A DNA stretch of 64,000 bases from Sphingopyxis macrogoltabida (GTDB lineage Bacteria; Pseudomonadota; Alphaproteobacteria; Sphingomonadales; Sphingomonadaceae), in assembly GCF_001307295.1 (NCBI RefSeq), contig NZ_CP012700.1:1057001-1121000 (forward strand). Direction: 5' to 3'. The notes beneath the pieces were generated by a model. It was not told the origin of the DNA. It was given only the letters and a program-made list of their open reading frames with translations, and searched no databases. Positions 31,674-40,972 of this stretch are shown here, one piece after another. The position numbers were made by a program, and so were the translations under genes. Positions within the stretch are counted from its first letter, which is position 1, and every line of letters begins with the position of its first letter.

Positions 31674-32006
31674 ATGACACGGCCAATCTGTCTCCAGGTT
31701 TACATCTCCAGCGAGCTCAGTTCGCTGATCCGCAAGGCTGCCAAGGCCAAAGGGATCAGCATGAGCGAGTGGGTTCGCGCCCTGCTCGCCAATGCCTGCA
31801 CCGAGGACGAGCTTGCCTCGCGGCTCGACGCTTCCATTGAACGTATTTCCCGCCGCTCGGTGTTCCTGATGGTCGGTGTGGATGCGCTGTTGGCAGGGCA
31901 CCCCGATCACGCTTTGCGCGGTCGGGCGCACCAGGCTTACGCGCGCAAATGCAAGGAGCTGGGTCTCTCCACCGCTAGCGGCGATGGAGGTTCCGATGAA
32001 GCGTAA
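31674..32006 (+). CDS. ribbon-helix-helix protein, relaxosome accessory/autoregulator candidate
   Basis: 110 residues. The N-terminal half is a ribbon-helix-helix domain (ICLQVYISSELSSLIRKAAK, AKGISMSEWVRALLANAC). The C-terminal part is helical. It precedes the coupling protein and relaxase in the same order as trwA-trwB-trwC of R388, where the RHH protein binds oriT and represses the operon. AAGGAG lies 8 bases before the ATG. The 3' end overlaps traD by 11 bases. Confidence 0.75.
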   Translation: MTRPICLQVYISSELSSLIRKAAKAKGISMSEWVRALLANACTEDELASRLDASIERISRRSVFLMVGVDALLAGHPDHALRGRAHQAYARKCKELGLSTASGDGGSDEA

Positions 32007-34392
32007 CCTCGTCAATTTCACGCGCGGCAGCCAGCTGCTCGGACACTTCAGCTTCATGTTCGCGGCGGGGCTCAAGGGCCCGTTGATCGTTGCCGCGCTT
32101 GTGATCTCATGGACATCATGGTGGACCATTTCGGCAGGCCTCACCGATCATGAAGTCTACCTGGTCTGGATGCGGATCTATGCCGCCATCTACGGCTTCA
32201 TGGAGTTCGATCCCGCCAAGCGTATCACTCTGGAAACCGCCTTTGGCGCGTCCATCCAGTTTCCGATTGCCCAGCTCGACCACTACGCACCGGTGGTCCA
32301 TGCGTGGGAGAAGCTGACGGATCTGATGACCAGTGCGTTGTGGCGTTCCGGGTTCCTGTTGGTTCCCGCGTTTGCCGTCTTCTACTGGTTCGCCGAGCGG
32401 TTCGGCGGCCGCTCCAAGGAGCGCAAACACGAGCGCGGCGCGATGCTTGTTACGCTCCCCGAGCTCGTCGATGAATTGACCACCCACAACCGGCGCGAGC
32501 GCACCCGCGAGCTCGATTCCGCGCTGGGCTGGAAATGGCGGCTCAGCATGCCGCGAGAGATCGCCCGGGTCTTTCCCTATCGGCCATCGCAGATCGCCAC
32601 TGTGACCTATCCCTGGCGGCTCGAACAGAGCCACGCGATGCTCATTGGCACGACCGGTATGGGCAAGACCGTAGCGATCTCCGACATGATCGCGGAAGCC
32701 AGAGCCAAGGGGCAGCGCTGCGTGGTCTTCGATCTGACCGGGGCCTTTATCCAGCACTTCCATGCTGCCCATTGCGACATCATTCTGAACCCGCTCGATG
32801 CGCGCTGCCCCCAGTGGAGCATCTTCGATGAATGCCGTTCCGAAGGTGAGTTCTGGGCCGCTGCGGACGCGCTCGTCCCCCACGACGGGGGTGGCGAAGC
32901 CCAGTTCTGGGTGATCGCTGCCCGCGCCCTGTTCGTCGAATTCTGCCTCAAACTTGTGGCCGAGGGCAGGGCGACCAACGACGCCCTGGCGCGCGAGCTG
33001 ATGACCGCGGACCTCTCACGCGTGCATGCCATGATGCGCGGAACGATCGCCGATCCGCTGACCGCGCCGGAAGCCGCCCGCATGGCAGAATCGATCCGGG
33101 CCGTTTTCAACGTGAACGCCAAGGCGCTCAAGCTGCTGCCGACTGCCGGACCTCGTTTCTCGGTTCGCCAGTGGATCGAGGATGGGGCCGATAGCGCCCG
33201 AAGCGAAGGCTCGATCCTGTTCATTTCGGCTCGCTATGTCGACATGAGCGTCTGCGCGCAGCTGCTCACGCTCTGGCTCGACACGGCCATGAACACACTG
33301 ATGACGATGCCCCGCACCCGCGATCTCAAGTGCTGGTTCTTCGTCGATGAGCTCGGCGCATTGCACCGCCTGCCGGCCCTCGAGAAAGGCTTGCAGACGG
33401 CGCGCAATTTCGGCGGCGCCATTGTCCTTGGCCTTCACGCCTATGCCAAGCTCAAGGAGGTCTACGGCGAGAACATGGCGATGACGCTGGCATCGCTCGC
33501 CCGAACCAAACTGATCCTTGGAACCGCTGACCGCGAAACGGCCACCTGGTGCTCCGACTTCATCGGCCATCGCCAGGTCAGGGACATGGAGGAGGGCTAC
33601 ACTTACGGTTACAACAATGCCCGTGATGCGGTCAGCCTCACCCCGCGCAAGCACATCGAGCCGCTCCTGTTGCCCGACCAGTTGATGAACCTGCCGCGCC
33701 TGTCAGGGTACATCAAGTTCCCCGACGGCTTTCCCGCTGCACCGGTCAAGCTGAAGCCCGTCGACCGACCCAAGCGGGCGGAGACTTTCATTGCCAGGGT
33801 CAAGGAAAGCCCGAAGGCAAGGGTCACGGTGCCCCATCCAGCGGCGGAGCAGGCCGAGCAGAAGGCAGCGCCAACAGGCAGCGAGCATCCCTCGTCCAAC
33901 GATGACGGAGCGGGCAAGCCGGTCGTCCCAAAGCAGGGCGAACTGGCGCTGGATCAGGGACCGAAAGCCGCGCCGAGACAGGAGCCTCACGCGCCAGCCA
34001 AGGATATTGGGCGAGCAGTGGAACACCCACCCGGCAAGACGTCGAAGGAGCGAGAACCGGCAACTCGTTCCGGGCAAGATAAGGCGGGCAAGGCCAGGAA
34101 GGAGCGGTCGAATACCAGAACCGATGCGCGTGCGCGTAAAGCTGGACCTTCCGCCCGCCCACTTCTCCCGACAGGCGAAGCCGCTGCAGTCCCGGATCAG
34201 TCGGCTTCTCCTAAGAGCACGCCCCATGCCAGCACGCCCGGAACCGAGGGGCTGCAACGGGGCAATCCGGATAACCCGAAGAGCCAAAGCTCCAGCGATG
34301 CCGCCGCGCGCAAGCTGATGATCGAGGATGGTTTGCGGGAGCACGAGCCTCCGCCGATCACTGGTCCGGATCTTGGCGACATGGAGATGTGA
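31996..34392 (+). CDS. traD: TraD-type conjugative coupling protein (T4CP)
   Basis: 798 residues. Two N-terminal membrane segments (about 12-45, around GPLIVAALVISW; about 115-137, SGFLLVPAFAVFYWFA) anchor it in the inner membrane. The ATPase domain has Walker A GTTGMGKT (about 218-225) and Walker B CWFFVDELGAL (about 446-456). After about residue 610 the protein is long, charged and proline-rich (KPVVPKQGELALDQGPKAAP), as in F-type TraD tails that contact the relaxosome. It pumps DNA to the secretion channel. ATG 31996 with GGAGG upstream is preferred over the 40-codon-longer open frame. Confidence 0.93.
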   Translation: MKRNLVNFTRGSQLLGHFSFMFAAGLKGPLIVAALVISWTSWWTISAGLTDHEVYLVWMRIYAAIYGFMEFDPAKRITLETAFGASIQFPIAQLDHYAPVVHAWEKLTDLMTSALWRSGFLLVPAFAVFYWFAERFGGRSKERKHERGAMLVTLPELVDELTTHNRRERTRELDSALGWKWRLSMPREIARVFPYRPSQIATVTYPWRLEQSHAMLIGTTGMGKTVAISDMIAEARAKGQRCVVFDLTGAFIQHFHAAHCDIILNPLDARCPQWSIFDECRSEGEFWAAADALVPHDGGGEAQFWVIAARALFVEFCLKLVAEGRATNDALARELMTADLSRVHAMMRGTIADPLTAPEAARMAESIRAVFNVNAKALKLLPTAGPRFSVRQWIEDGADSARSEGSILFISARYVDMSVCAQLLTLWLDTAMNTLMTMPRTRDLKCWFFVDELGALHRLPALEKGLQTARNFGGAIVLGLHAYAKLKEVYGENMAMTLASLARTKLILGTADRETATWCSDFIGHRQVRDMEEGYTYGYNNARDAVSLTPRKHIEPLLLPDQLMNLPRLSGYIKFPDGFPAAPVKLKPVDRPKRAETFIARVKESPKARVTVPHPAAEQAEQKAAPTGSEHPSSNDDGAGKPVVPKQGELALDQGPKAAPRQEPHAPAKDIGRAVEHPPGKTSKEREPATRSGQDKAGKARKERSNTRTDARARKAGPSARPLLPTGEAAAVPDQSASPKSTPHASTPGTEGLQRGNPDNPKSQSSSDAAARKLMIEDGLREHEPPPITGPDLGDMEM

Positions 34393-34429
34393 CCATGTCG
34401 CCAACTGCCTTAGCGTTGGGGACCGATCG

Positions 34430-37357
34430 ATGCTGTCGGTAGCCAATGTCCGCACCGCTGGCGGCGCGGCCAACTACTTCGCTGCCGACAATTACTACAC
34501 GCGGGCTGATGCCGATCGCTCGGGTGAATGGCTGGGCAAGGGCGCTGCCGCGCTCGGGCTCGAGGGGACAGTCGACGCACGGCAGTTCGAGGCGGTTCTT
34601 AAGGGACTGCTGCCCGATGGCAGCCGCGTCGGCAGTGACAACCGGGCGCACCGGGCGGGGACCGATCTCACCTTTTCGATGCCGAAAAGCTGGTCGGTCC
34701 TCGCTCTGGTGGGCGGCGACAAACGGATCCTCGATGCCTACGCGTCGGCCGTCCGGGAAACCCTGCGCTGGGCCGAGAAGAACCTTGCCGAGACCCGGAT
34801 GGAGGTTCGGGGCAGAGAGCGTGCGGTCCAGACCGGCAACCTTGCGATCGCGCTCTTCCAGCACGACACCAACCGCAACCAGGAGCCCAACGCCCACTTC
34901 CATGCCGTCATTGCCAATGTGACGCGAGGGGCCGATGGTAAATGGCGGGCGCTGCGCAATGACAAGCTCTGGCAGCACAATACTTTGCTCAATGCCATGA
35001 CGATGGCGCGGTTTCGGCTGAGCGTCGAGAAGCTCGGCTACGAGGTCGGGGAGTTCGGCAAGCACGGCAATTTCGAGGCCGCAGGTGTGCCCAAGGCGGT
35101 CCGCGATGCCTTCAGTTCGCGGCGGGCGGAGATTCTCGACCGCCTGGCAACGATGGAAGGAAGGGGGCTCGCCGCTCGCAACGCAGCAAACCTCATGACC
35201 CGGGCCGCCAAGGGGCGGATCGACGATCGCGATGCGCTGCGGCAGCAGTGGCAGGATACGTCCACAAGGCTGGGCTTTGATCCCACCATGGTCATTGCCC
35301 GAGCCAATGCGCGCACCGCGCAAGACCTTGGCAATGTGACTGGTGTTGGGTCCACGATGCGCGCGCTCGTCCGCAATGCTCAGGCCCTTGCAACCTCCTT
35401 TGCCGAGCGGCTTGGCCTGCGGGAAGGTGATCCGCTAATACCTAGCAGGCTGGCCAATCGCAGTGTCGAGCAGGTCACCGCAATTCATGCAGTCGCCTCG
35501 GCTGTGCGGCATCTGGGCGAGCGGGAGGCAGCTTTCACCCGGGCCGACATCTACCGTGCAGCGCTGGGCTTTTCGCTCCCGACCTCGCTCGCTGATATCG
35601 AGCAGCGCGTCGACCAGCTAATCCGCCAGGGACATCTGGAGAAGGGCAAGGGCGCCGACCGGGAACTGCTCACGACACGCGATGCTATCAGCCTCGAACA
35701 GCGCATCATTGCCGGGGTCGAAGACGGGCGCGGCGCTGCGCCGGCGATTGTTTCTCCCGACCATGCCGGGTCCCGTCTGCAGGCCCTGTCCCAGATCAAA
35801 TATGGCCTGACCTTGAACGCGGGACAGGAAGGGGCAGGGCGTTTGCTGCTTGGCTCGAAGAACCGCATCGTCGCGATCCAGGGCGTCGCGGGCGCAGGCA
35901 AGAGCACGGTCCTCAAACCTGTCGCCGATATCCTGCGCGAGGAGGGCAGGGGCGTGCTCGGGCTCGCGGTGCAGAACACGCTGGTCCAGATGCTCGAGCG
36001 CGATACGGGAATTCCATCGATGACGGTGTCGCGGTTCCTCGCCCGGCACCGCGATCTCCTCGAAGGGGCCGATGCGGACCGTCTCGCCGAGGCGCGGGCC
36101 GACATGCGCGGCACCGTCGTGCTGCTCGACGAGGCATCGATGGTTGGCAATGCCGACAAGGAAAAGCTGGTTCGGCTGGCAAACCTGCTCGAACTCGGCC
36201 GCTTTGCCAGCATTGGCGACCGCAAGCAGTTGGGTGCCGTCGATGCCGGAAAGCCATTCGATGTGATGCAGCAGGCCGGGATCGAGACTGCGGTGATGAG
36301 CACCAATCTTCGCGCGCGCAGCGAAGGCCTGCGTGAAGCCCAAGAGGCAGCGCAAGAAGGGCGCATCGAAGACGCCATGCGCCATTTGGCACCCCAGGTG
36401 ATCGAGGTGGGAAATGATGCTGCTGTCGAAGCTGCAGCAGCCTGGCTGTCGCTCTCGACAGCCGAGCGCGAGGCAACCGCAATCTATGCCTCAGGCCGAA
36501 ACTTGCGCAGTGCCGTGAACGATGCGGTGCAGACCGGCCTTAAAGCGAGCGGAGAGCTCGGTCCTGAAACCATGCGGCTTGAGACCCTGTCCCGCGTCAA
36601 TGTGACCCGCGAGGAGCTGCGCTATGCGAGCACCTATGCCACCGGCATGGTGGTCGATGTCGCGCGGCGTCAGCGCAGCCAAGGCCTTGCAGCAGGCGAA
36701 TACCGGGTGGTCGGAACCGATGTGGCACGCGAGCGGGTCACGCTGGAGAACGAGCGTGGCCGCCAGTTCGAGTTTCGTCCCGGTCAGATCCGGCCGCAAG
36801 GTGAGCAGGATCCGCTACGCCTGTTCGAAATTCGTTCCCTCGACATTTATACTGGTGACAAGATTCGGTGGACCGAGACCGATCACCAGCGGGGCCTGCT
36901 CAATGCCGACCAGGCCCGGATTGTCGCAGTCGACAAAGAGGCTGTCGTGGTGAAGACATCGTTGGGCGCAGAGCACAGGCTGGAGCAGGGCGACCCGATG
37001 CTCCGCCGTCTTGATCTTGCCTATGCGCTCAATGCCCATATGGCGCAGGGGCTGACCTCCGATCGCGGCATTGCTGTCATGGACAGTCGCGAGCGTAATC
37101 TAGCCAACCAGCAGACGTTCCTGGTGACAGTTACACGGCTGCGCGATGGTCTCACGCTTTATGTCGATAATGCTGGCAAGCTCGAGGCGGCGGTCGAGCG
37201 CAATGCCGGCATGAAGCGCTCGGCGCTTGAAGCGGTCGATCTCCTCCGCGATGCGGCAGCCAAAGGGCAGGCCAAAGATCGTGTGGCTCCTGCGCCGGAA
37301 CGCAAGCCGCCAGAGCTTGACCGGTTGATCACGAAGCCGTTCGAGATCGGCATCTAG
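34430..37357 (+). CDS. traI: MobF-family relaxase/helicase TraI
   Basis: 975 residues. The N-terminal TrwC relaxase domain has tyrosines at Y16, Y22 and Y23 (AANYFAADNYYTRAD) for cleavage and the metal-binding histidines of HDTNRNQEPNAHFH (145-158). The SF1 helicase domain has Walker A GVAGAGKST (about 485-493) and Walker B VLLDEASMV (about 563-571), with a C-terminal motif HMAQGLTSDRGI. It nicks oriT and unwinds the transferred strand. The length is nearer TrwC (966) than F TraI (1,756). ATG 34430 is used because the conserved start MLSVANV matches the family. Lies 37 bases after traD. Confidence 0.95.
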   Translation: MLSVANVRTAGGAANYFAADNYYTRADADRSGEWLGKGAAALGLEGTVDARQFEAVLKGLLPDGSRVGSDNRAHRAGTDLTFSMPKSWSVLALVGGDKRILDAYASAVRETLRWAEKNLAETRMEVRGRERAVQTGNLAIALFQHDTNRNQEPNAHFHAVIANVTRGADGKWRALRNDKLWQHNTLLNAMTMARFRLSVEKLGYEVGEFGKHGNFEAAGVPKAVRDAFSSRRAEILDRLATMEGRGLAARNAANLMTRAAKGRIDDRDALRQQWQDTSTRLGFDPTMVIARANARTAQDLGNVTGVGSTMRALVRNAQALATSFAERLGLREGDPLIPSRLANRSVEQVTAIHAVASAVRHLGEREAAFTRADIYRAALGFSLPTSLADIEQRVDQLIRQGHLEKGKGADRELLTTRDAISLEQRIIAGVEDGRGAAPAIVSPDHAGSRLQALSQIKYGLTLNAGQEGAGRLLLGSKNRIVAIQGVAGAGKSTVLKPVADILREEGRGVLGLAVQNTLVQMLERDTGIPSMTVSRFLARHRDLLEGADADRLAEARADMRGTVVLLDEASMVGNADKEKLVRLANLLELGRFASIGDRKQLGAVDAGKPFDVMQQAGIETAVMSTNLRARSEGLREAQEAAQEGRIEDAMRHLAPQVIEVGNDAAVEAAAAWLSLSTAEREATAIYASGRNLRSAVNDAVQTGLKASGELGPETMRLETLSRVNVTREELRYASTYATGMVVDVARRQRSQGLAAGEYRVVGTDVARERVTLENERGRQFEFRPGQIRPQGEQDPLRLFEIRSLDIYTGDKIRWTETDHQRGLLNADQARIVAVDKEAVVVKTSLGAEHRLEQGDPMLRRLDLAYALNAHMAQGLTSDRGIAVMDSRERNLANQQTFLVTVTRLRDGLTLYVDNAGKLEAAVERNAGMKRSALEAVDLLRDAAAKGQAKDRVAPAPERKPPELDRLITKPFEIGI

Positions 37358-37427
37358 CGTCCTACTGTCCTCATGCGTCCGCACATGGCCGGTTGACTCA
37401 AAGTTCTTTATTTGTTCTCATTGGTCC

Positions 37428-37667
37428 ATGCCCCGAATCTCCGACGATATCCTCCTTACCCATCTCGAAGTCGCGCTGGCTGTTGCGCCGGAGCACACGT
37501 TCGTCCGTCTCAATGCCGATGATCCACGCGCCCAGCGCAGTGCCAGGGTCGATCTGGCTCGTCATCTTGTCGAGCGCATGCGCGGCTTCACCATCGAAGG
37601 CGACAGCCATGGCGGTCGACGCGCGCAGCCGTGCCTGTTTCCGGGCGATCTCTCGCCGATCGGATGA
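37428..37667 (+). CDS. small hypothetical protein
   Basis: 79 residues: MPRISDDILLTHLEVALAVA, FVRLNADDPRAQRSARVDLA, RHLVERMRGFTIEGD and a proline/glycine-rich tail. Codon composition resembles the neighbours, but no clear ribosome-binding site precedes the ATG and no family is recognised. It converges with the DUF6961-like gene. Confidence 0.5.
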   Translation: MPRISDDILLTHLEVALAVAPEHTFVRLNADDPRAQRSARVDLARHLVERMRGFTIEGDSHGGRRAQPCLFPGDLSPIG

Positions 37668-37690
37668 ACTGTTAGCCTTGTCGAGCAGGG

Positions 37691-37888
37691 TTACTGGAGT
37701 CGTCGGTCTTGGGCGTTGGAGCTCAGCCGAACAATTCGCTCAGCGATAGCCTGCCATGTCCGAATGCCTGCCTCATCGCCAGGAAGTGCGAGCGCCCCGA
37801 TCTGTTCGGCGACGTGCATGGGTGCTTTGTCCCCATGGGATTGCAGGACATGGTTGGCGCAGGCCCAGAGCTCCCAGTCGCTGAGCAT
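37691..37888 (-). CDS. DUF6961-like protein
   Basis: 65 residues: MLSDWELWACANHVLQSHGD, KAPMHVAEQIGALALPGDEA and GIRTWQAIAERIVRL. This pattern (W-x-CA-x2-V, H-x2-EQIG-LA, D-x-GI-x2-W) matches my recollection of DUF6961. Its ATG overlaps the DUF5818-like stop by one base (TGATG). Last gene of the minus-strand operon beginning with the S24 repressor. Confidence 0.65.
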   Translation of the reverse strand: MLSDWELWACANHVLQSHGDKAPMHVAEQIGALALPGDEAGIRTWQAIAERIVRLSSNAQDRRLQ

Positions 37889-38193
37889 CAGCCGAGCGCG
37901 CTCACCACCCCGCCAACCGTCGCGTAGAGACCGTAGGCGACGAAGGCTGCGGCAAGCAGGAATTCGAGCCGGAGTTTGAATGCAGTCGGTCGAGGCTTTC
38001 CGGCAGGCCATATCTGGTCGCAGGCAAATCCGTTGAACCCTGAACGCTCCCCGACCACTTCGACGCGGGCGCCGATGAATTTCCGTACCTGGCGGGTGTT
38101 GTCGAGTTCCCAAGTCCCGCCACCGTCAGTTCGCAGCACTGGTCCGTTGGCCGCCCATTCGACGATGCCGGTCAGATGCGTGGTGCTGCTCAC
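37888..38193 (-). CDS. DUF5818-like protein with C-terminal membrane segment
   Basis: 101 residues from GTG 38193. The N-terminal beta-rich part (TTHLTGIVEWAANGPVLRTD, GGGTWELDNTRQVRKFIGAR, VEVVGERSGFNGFACDQIW) matches DUF5818. A C-terminal hydrophobic helix (FLLAAAFVAYGLYATVGGVV) should insert in the membrane. The GTG start overlaps the thermonuclease stop by four bases (GTGA), which I prefer over an ATG 22-32 codons upstream. Function unknown. Confidence 0.65.
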   Translation of the reverse strand: MSSTTHLTGIVEWAANGPVLRTDGGGTWELDNTRQVRKFIGARVEVVGERSGFNGFACDQIWPAGKPRPTAFKLRLEFLLAAAFVAYGLYATVGGVVSALG

Positions 38194-38615
38194 CGGCAAG
38201 CCGGGCCTTTCCAGTAGCGATCCCAGCGCAGGACCTTGCCGGTCTTGATCATGGCGCATGACAGATCGGCACCTGACGGCAGACGGCACCAGGCAGCGGT
38301 CCTGTTTCCGCCTGCGGACCCCTCAGAGCGGCATGTCAGCCGCGGACCTCTGACCACTACATGACCGGTCGAGATTGTTCCCTTGGCACCGCCCATCAGC
38401 TGTACGAGCGCATCACGCGCTTCAATCGCCGTGGCATCGGGGCAGGGCTGATTGGTGCGGCAGGTGCCGTCCATCTCGCGGGCCGCGATGCCCGCGATCC
38501 GCAGGTGAGGGCCTTCCGCACACCAGACCGGACCGTCACCATCCCAGACATGTGTGGGTGTGCAGGTAAAGGTCTGTCCGGAAGCGACGATCGAAGCGGC
38601 AAGGAGGGCAAGCAT
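38190..38615 (-). CDS. secreted thermonuclease-like (SNase) protein
   Basis: 141 residues. A short hydrophobic N-terminus (MLALLAASIVASGQ) serves as a likely signal peptide, giving a periplasmic or secreted protein. The SNase-like fold shows VWDGDGPVWC (Asp25, Asp27), LRIAGIAARE (Arg39 with nearby Glu47) and a late Arg. Several cysteines suggest disulfides. It hydrolyses nucleic acid phosphodiester bonds in its family. Second gene of the S24 repressor operon, 12 bases downstream of it. Small SNase proteins are frequent on conjugative plasmids. Confidence 0.8.
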   Translation of the reverse strand: MLALLAASIVASGQTFTCTPTHVWDGDGPVWCAEGPHLRIAGIAAREMDGTCRTNQPCPDATAIEARDALVQLMGGAKGTISTGHVVVRGPRLTCRSEGSAGGNRTAAWCRLPSGADLSCAMIKTGKVLRWDRYWKGPACR

Positions 38616-38627
38616 CAGAAGGCCACC

Positions 38628-39269
38628 TTAGAGCGCCCGACCAAACCAGAGAACCCGTCCGACGATATTGAGCGTGCGTTTCTCGAGGCCGCGCCAGCTT
38701 GGATAGGCCGGGTTGTCGCTCAGAACCGACGCGCGCTTGCCCTGTGGTTCGAGAGCAATGCGCTTTACGCTCAACATGTCGTCCATCCGCAGGACATAGA
38801 TCCCGTCTCTCAGCCGCGACTGGCCATCCCCGAGATCGACCATAACCTCGTCGCCATCGTGGAGGGTGGGCTCCATGGAGTCCCCATGGACCGCGATAAT
38901 CGAGAGGCTCGATGCCTTGCTCGCGGTCAGTCGGCGAAGCCACTTCTCGTCGAAGCCGAACTGCGCGGATTTGGCTTCCATTTCGGCCAGAGCGCCATGG
39001 CCGGCCGATGCCTCGACATTGAGCAAAGGCACATGGACCAGTTCGACGACCGGGCCTGAGCGGCGGGCAGGGGCTCCAAGAACCTTCTCATCGACCCCGA
39101 AAAATCGCGCCAGAACCGAGCGATCCTGCTCGTCCAGCTGTCGCGGGCTACCGCGCCGAATGTACTGCTGGATGTAAGCGGCATTGCGCCCCAGCAGGCG
39201 CGAAACCGAGGAATAGTTCACTCCTCGTTGCTGGATCAACTCGTCCAGGGCTCTTCGTGCGTCGTCCAT
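38628..39269 (-). CDS. S24-family LexA/CI-like autocleaving repressor
   Basis: 213 residues. The N-terminal helix-turn-helix (about 10-60; VNYSSVSRLLGRNAAYIQQY) is followed by a hinge with a possible Ala89-Gly90 cleavage site (EASAG-HG) and a S24 peptidase domain with Ser131 (HGDSMEPT) and Lys169 (SVKRI). Such repressors cleave themselves when RecA filaments form, so the operon is probably damage-inducible. ATG 39269 lies just below a set of CTAGGA/TCCTAG half-sites. First gene of the operon with thermonuclease, DUF5818 and DUF6961. Confidence 0.9.
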   Translation of the reverse strand: MDDARRALDELIQQRGVNYSSVSRLLGRNAAYIQQYIRRGSPRQLDEQDRSVLARFFGVDEKVLGAPARRSGPVVELVHVPLLNVEASAGHGALAEMEAKSAQFGFDEKWLRRLTASKASSLSIIAVHGDSMEPTLHDGDEVMVDLGDGQSRLRDGIYVLRMDDMLSVKRIALEPQGKRASVLSDNPAYPSWRGLEKRTLNIVGRVLWFGRAL

Positions 39270-39292
39270 GACTGCCAGTCCTATCGCGGGCA

Positions 39293-39331
39293 CCTAGGAA
39301 ATTGATCCTAGACTCTAGGAAGCCTTCCTAG
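39293..39331. promoter_or_regulatory. operator cluster of CTAGGA/TCCTAG half-sites
   Basis: Half-sites lie at 39294 (CTAGGA), 39306 (TCCTAG), 39315 (CTAGGA) and 39326 (TCCTAG). They combine into TCCTAG-ACT-CTAGGA (39306-39320) and CTAGGAAG-C-CTTCCTAG (39315-39331), two overlapping dyads between divergent genes. The adjacent S24 repressor is the likely ligand. Confidence 0.7.
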
Positions 39332-39374
39332 TAAGAACAAACAAAGAACACAAGCCGAAAGCGAGTCGAGTGCG

Positions 39375-39611
39375 ATGGAGCTACTGGAGCAGATCGAGGC
39401 ATACTTGGCGTGTAGTAGTGTCACGCCTAGCACGTTTGGCAGATTGGCCGCCGGCGATCCGAGACTCGTTGGAGACCTTCGGTCGGGTCGCCGCCTGCGG
39501 CAGCGGACCGAGGAACGCTTGCGCGACTACCTGAAAGATGTCGCAGCAGGTGGTGAAATCTTCCGAACTGACCAACAAGCTCGCAACCCGACGGCTTGCC
39601 GCCGAAGATGA
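39375..39611 (+). CDS. small hypothetical protein divergent from the S24 repressor
   Basis: 78 residues: MELLEQIEAYLACSSVTPST, FGRLAAGDPRLVGDLRSGRR and LRQRTEERLRDYLKD. The central TPSTFGRLAAGDPRLVGDL looks like a short helix-turn-helix. Such small proteins are often found opposite S24 repressors in phage-like switches. Its start lies 44 bases from the operator cluster, so it is probably controlled by it. Confidence 0.65.
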   Translation: MELLEQIEAYLACSSVTPSTFGRLAAGDPRLVGDLRSGRRLRQRTEERLRDYLKDVAAGGEIFRTDQQARNPTACRRR

Positions 39612-39715
39612 AACTGCTGCCGAGTTACCCACCACTAAGTGAACATTGGAAGAACAAACTTGCCCTCTGGGAATCAATCTGCCACTGTAACGTAAATCTA
39701 CACAGCGAGGCGGCG

Positions 39716-40972
39716 ATGCGCAGATCAGTGGTACGGCAAAACGACTTCAATCAGCTGTGCGACCGCGCGGGCCTGTCTCATGCCGAAGCTGCTGCCCTGC
39801 TTTCGGTGTCCGAGCGGACCATTGCTCGCTATGCAAACGGCACCGGACATCCGTCAGCACTGGGGCGACGCGTTCTTGAAGAGGCGGCCCGGAGGGCGGT
39901 GCAGCCACCGCGCCAGGTATCGTTTCGTTTTATTGATCTGTTCGCCGGTATCGGCGGGCTGAGGATCGGTTTTCAGGGCATTGGCGGCCATTGCGTGTTC
40001 ACGTCCGAGTGGGATGCCAACGCGCAGAAGACCTATGCGCAAAACTTTCGGGACAATCATCCGCTGGCTGGTGACATTCGGGAATATGCCGAGAACCCGG
40101 CGAAGATCCCCGAGCATGACGTGCTTCTTGCGGGTTTCCCCTGTCAGCCGTTCTCGATCGCCGGCGTATCGAAGAAGAATGCAATGGGGCGGCCGCATGG
40201 CTTCCTTTGCGATACCCAAGGCACGCTATTCTTCGATACGGCCCAGATCATCGCGCACCATCGTCCTGCTGCGTTCGTACTGGAAAACGTCAAGAATCTC
40301 GAAAGCCATGACAAAGGCCGCACTTTTGCGACGATCATGAACGTGCTGACGAACGAGCTCGGCTACCATGTACAGACGCGGGTAATCAGTTCCGAACACT
40401 GGGTGCCGCAGAAGCGCGAACGCATCTTCATCGTCGGATTTCGTGAGCCAACGAATTTCGATCTCAAGGGGCTAAAGCTGCCGGCAGGTGGTCCAAAACT
40501 TGGCAGCATTCTAGAGCGGCATGAAGATGTCGATCCGCGGTACACGCTGACCGAACGGCTGTGGGAATACCTTCAGGCTTATAAGGAGAAGCACAACGCC
40601 AAGGGTAATGGCTTCGGCTACAGCCTGTTTGGACCGGACGATGTCACGCGCACTCTGTCGGCCCGCTATTACAAGGATGGCTCGGAAGTACTCGTCGCCC
40701 AACCGGGCAAACGTCCGCGGCGCCTGACGCCGCTGGAATGCGCCCGGCTAATGGGCTTCGATCATGGCGACCGGCGATGGAAGATCCCGGTTTCGGATAC
40801 GCAGGCATACCGCCAGTTCGGCAACGCCGTCGTGGTGCCGGTCGTAGAGTTCATTGCTGAGGCAATGAAGCCCCATATCGAGGCGGCGCTGGCGAACGAA
40901 AACGAACGGCCTGCCGATGGACCGGTCACCGTGACCCGTCCCGATCGGGAACCAGCACTCGCACATGGCTGA
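39716..40972 (+). CDS. DNA (cytosine-5) methyltransferase with N-terminal HTH, Dcm-like
   Basis: 418 residues. An N-terminal helix-turn-helix (about 5-50; LCDRAGLSHAEAAALLSVSE) precedes a C5 methyltransferase: SAM motif FIDLFAGIGGLRIGF, catalytic Cys143 in FPCQPFS, ENV at 190-192, QKRERIFIVGF and the C-terminal RQFGNAVVVPVV. The HTH suggests self-regulation. With the overlapping vsr gene and the EcoRII-type nuclease gene downstream, it probably methylates the inner C of CCWGG. ATG 39716 is chosen with GCGAGG upstream and because the HTH starts there; the frame is open 40 codons earlier. Confidence 0.92.
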   Translation: MRRSVVRQNDFNQLCDRAGLSHAEAAALLSVSERTIARYANGTGHPSALGRRVLEEAARRAVQPPRQVSFRFIDLFAGIGGLRIGFQGIGGHCVFTSEWDANAQKTYAQNFRDNHPLAGDIREYAENPAKIPEHDVLLAGFPCQPFSIAGVSKKNAMGRPHGFLCDTQGTLFFDTAQIIAHHRPAAFVLENVKNLESHDKGRTFATIMNVLTNELGYHVQTRVISSEHWVPQKRERIFIVGFREPTNFDLKGLKLPAGGPKLGSILERHEDVDPRYTLTERLWEYLQAYKEKHNAKGNGFGYSLFGPDDVTRTLSARYYKDGSEVLVAQPGKRPRRLTPLECARLMGFDHGDRRWKIPVSDTQAYRQFGNAVVVPVVEFIAEAMKPHIEAALANENERPADGPVTVTRPDREPALAHG

